Below, piece after piece: positions 6,554-7,491 of a stretch of 7,491 nt of DNA. The DNA is from Chloroflexota bacterium (GTDB taxonomy: Bacteria > Chloroflexota > Dehalococcoidia > SM23-28-2): the NCBI GenBank assembly GCA_030691665.1, contig JAUYDU010000310.1, forward strand, positions 1 to 7,491, written 5' to 3'. A model generated the notes under the pieces. The model worked only from the letters and a program-made list of their open reading frames with translations, ran no database searches and had not been told where the DNA came from. Both the position numbers and the translations under genes were made by a program. The stretch's first letter is position 1; every line of letters begins with the position of its first letter.

Positions 6554-6568
6554 TCCGCCTCAGGCGGA
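6554..6568. repeat. 15-bp palindrome unit 3 (TCCGCC-TCA-GGCGGA)
   Basis: Six-base arms around a 3-base centre, located just after helicase motif VI (AFSRV) and just before ERDVHVHF, where the reading frame shifts. CCCGC occurs on both sides (6546-6550 and 6569-6573), 23 nt apart, which is the right length modulo 3 to explain the shift, although other endpoints are also possible. Confidence 0.7.
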
Positions 6569-6675
6569 CCCGCGAGAAGGCCTGGGCCATCACCGACGGC
6601 ACCCAGTCGTAGTCCAGGAAGACGACCACGCTGGCCTCGGGGATGTTCAGCCCCGCGGCCACGGCTGGCAGGGCT

Positions 6676-6705
6676 TGCGCCGGAGGCGCATCCGCCTTCG
6701 GCGGA
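6676..6705. repeat. Tandem pair of 15-bp palindrome units 4 and 5
   Basis: TGCGCC-GGA-GGCGCA (6676-6690) is followed with no gap by TCCGCC-TTC-GGCGGA (6691-6705). Both have 6-base arms and a 3-base centre, like the three units downstream. The pair marks the point where recognisable helicase sequence ends. Confidence 0.7.
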
Positions 6706-6755
6706 AAAGCCCTCGAGCTACGGCTATTGGGCAGGGCTAAAGCCCTGCAGCTACG
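6706..6755. repeat. Two direct copies of AAAGCCCT(CG/GC)AGCTACG and a palindrome
   Basis: AAAGCCCTCGAGCTACG (6706-6722) and AAAGCCCTGCAGCTACG (6739-6755) match at 15 of 17 bases. Between them, and overlapping the second, GCAGGGCT (6731-6738) pairs with AGCCCTGC (6741-6748) to form a hairpin. The glycosyltransferase stop codon lies at the centre of this palindrome. The direct repeats could have served as recombination points between the glycosyltransferase and helicase regions. Confidence 0.65.
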
Positions 6756-7491
6756 TCTTGGGTTTGGGGTGATGTCGAGGCGAGGATGGCCTCGTACAGG
6801 CGGAGGTAGGCCGCCACCATCACCGGCGCGTCGAAGCAGCGCTCGACGTGCTGGCGGCAGCGGCGGGGGTCGATGGAATCGAGCCTGGTGACGGCCTGGG
6901 CCATCGAATCGACGTCGTCCACGAGGAAGCCGGTCTCGCCGTCCACCACGATCTCCGGCGCGGCGCCGCGAGCGAAGGCGACGACGGGCGTGCCGCAGGC
7001 CATCGCCTCGGGCATCACCAGGCCGAAGGGCTCGTCCCAGCAGATGGGCACCAACAGACAGCGGGCGCGGGCGTAGAGCTGGCGCTTGAGGGCTTCGTCG
7101 GTCTCGCCGCAGAACTGGATTAGGGTACCGTCGATCTCCGGCTCCACCTGCGAGCGGAAGTAGTCGGCGTCCACGCGGTCGACCTTGCCGGCGATGATCA
7201 GGCGCTTCCCCAGCCGCTTAGCCACCTGGATGGCCAGATGGGTGCCCTTCTCCGAGGACAGGCGGCCCAGGCACAGGAGATAGTCATCCTTGTCGGGCGA
7301 GAAGGGGTAGAGCTTGAAGTCGATGGCGTTGTAGACGCCGCCGCCGTAGTAGGCCCTGGGCAAGGGGGGGAAGGTCCGGTACTGGTTCCCGCTGATGGTG
7401 TTGTAGTGGCCCTGGTAGTGCTGCCAGACGAAGGAGGACGCGGGGGTCATCTGGCCGTGCATCGTCGTGAGCAACGGGACGTCCACCTGAC
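6737..7491 (-). CDS. GT4-family glycosyltransferase, 5' end outside the window
   Basis: The frame is open from the right edge (7491) to a TAG at 6737-6739, about 250 residues; a full GT4 enzyme is usually 350-400, so roughly the N-terminal third is missing. A GTG at 7484-7486 lies in frame but has open coding frame above it and is probably an internal valine. Counting from that valine: LHG-type loop TTMHGQ (7-12), the GT-B second-domain start CLGRLSSEKG (72-81), and the donor-sugar motif EPFGLVMPE (152-160) with the EX7E glutamates E152 and E160, followed by ACGTPVVA. This is a retaining, nucleotide-sugar-dependent glycosyltransferase, likely cytoplasmic or membrane-associated, in cell-surface polysaccharide or glycolipid synthesis; the acceptor is unknown. 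Its last six residues, DVAAGL, are encoded inside the palindromic repeat, so the native C terminus may have been replaced. Confidence 0.88.
   Translation of the reverse strand, partial: QVDVPLLTTMHGQMTPASSFVWQHYQGHYNTISGNQYRTFPPLPRAYYGGGVYNAIDFKLYPFSPDKDDYLLCLGRLSSEKGTHLAIQVAKRLGKRLIIAGKVDRVDADYFRSQVEPEIDGTLIQFCGETDEALKRQLYARARCLLVPICWDEPFGLVMPEAMACGTPVVAFARGAAPEIVVDGETGFLVDDVDSMAQAVTRLDSIDPRRCRQHVERCFDAPVMVAAYLRLYEAILASTSPQTQDVAAGL

Larger units (their letters stand above)
6278..6674 (-). pseudogene. C-terminal remnant of an SNF2-type helicase, frameshifted
   Basis: Three minus-strand frames together spell the end of a helicase. The first (about 6674-6567) reads GLNIPEASVVVFLDYDW and then VPSVMAQAFSRV, matching motif V and the QAxxR part of motif VI in SNF2-like helicases. 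The second (about 6555-6466) reads ERDVHVHFLTCRGTIEEYM and LLCDCKRKA, the usual region after motif VI. The third (6445-6278) reads IAEGLARLRRDDF and DIKAYAEALV and ends EREEGQGE at a TAG. The two frame changes fall at 15-bp palindromes (6554-6568 and 6452-6466). Removing 20 nt at the second one rejoins the frame as KAIAEG; the first needs a net removal of 2 modulo 3. Motifs I to IV are absent: upstream of 6676 comes repeat DNA and then a glycosyltransferase, so the gene has lost its 5' part. It faces the HNH gene. It is not expected to make an active helicase. Confidence 0.7.

Noticed and set aside
6206..6740. Several plus-strand open frames of 85-119 codons after the HNH gene
   Set aside because: They lie opposite the helicase remnant and glycosyltransferase, have low-complexity Arg/Pro/Gly products and lack ribosome sites.
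6415..6755. CRISPR array
   Set aside because: The repeats are short palindromes with irregular spacing from 0 to about 110 bp, not uniform repeats with similar-length spacers.

Overview
The window is a GC-rich bacterial segment, probably from an uncultured environmental lineage. Two copies of the TTCGACAGGCTCAGG repeat, 15-bp GC palindromes of the type CCGCCTCAGGCGG, and an AGGGCTAAAGCCCT palindrome are intergenic elements I associate with genomes of Chloroflexota (Dehalococcoidia-like) and similar environmental bacteria. That assignment is an inference from repeat style and gene content, not from a marker gene. No rRNA, tRNA, CRISPR array or complete transposon is visible.

Layout, left to right. 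(1) Positions 1-555, minus: the N-terminal part of a metallo-beta-lactamase-fold hydrolase that runs off the left edge, with a strong ribosome site and a good sigma70-type promoter. (2) 556-886: a divergent intergenic region with a dispersed repeat and a foldable leader. (3) 887-3109, plus: a membrane-bound sensor diguanylate cyclase (TM-TM-HAMP-PAS-GAF-GGDEF) with an SGDEF active-site variant, closed by a perfect 15-bp-stem hairpin. (4) 3327-4307, plus: an FMN-dependent nitronate monooxygenase or FabK-like enzyme that probably starts at TTG. (5) 4346-4522, minus: a 58-residue cysteine-motif protein with a near-perfect ribosome site. (6) 4624-6246, plus: a 540-residue protein joining an N-terminal HNH nuclease to a DGQHK motif of the DGQHR/DndB/DUF262 kind, visibly lower in GC than its neighbours. 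(7) 6278 to about 6674, minus: the broken C-terminal remnant of an SNF2-type helicase, frameshifted twice at 15-bp palindromes. (8) 6737-7491, minus: the C-terminal two thirds of a GT4 glycosyltransferase whose last codons and stop lie inside a palindromic repeat; it runs off the right edge.

The left half holds sensory and metabolic genes with no clear shared pathway. The right half (4346-6740) looks like an accessory segment: a possible DNA-defence nuclease of unusual architecture, a helicase tail facing it, and a dense palindrome cluster that appears to have taken part in gene decay. The HNH-DGQHK protein is the best candidate for something under-described, and a defence role is inference only.
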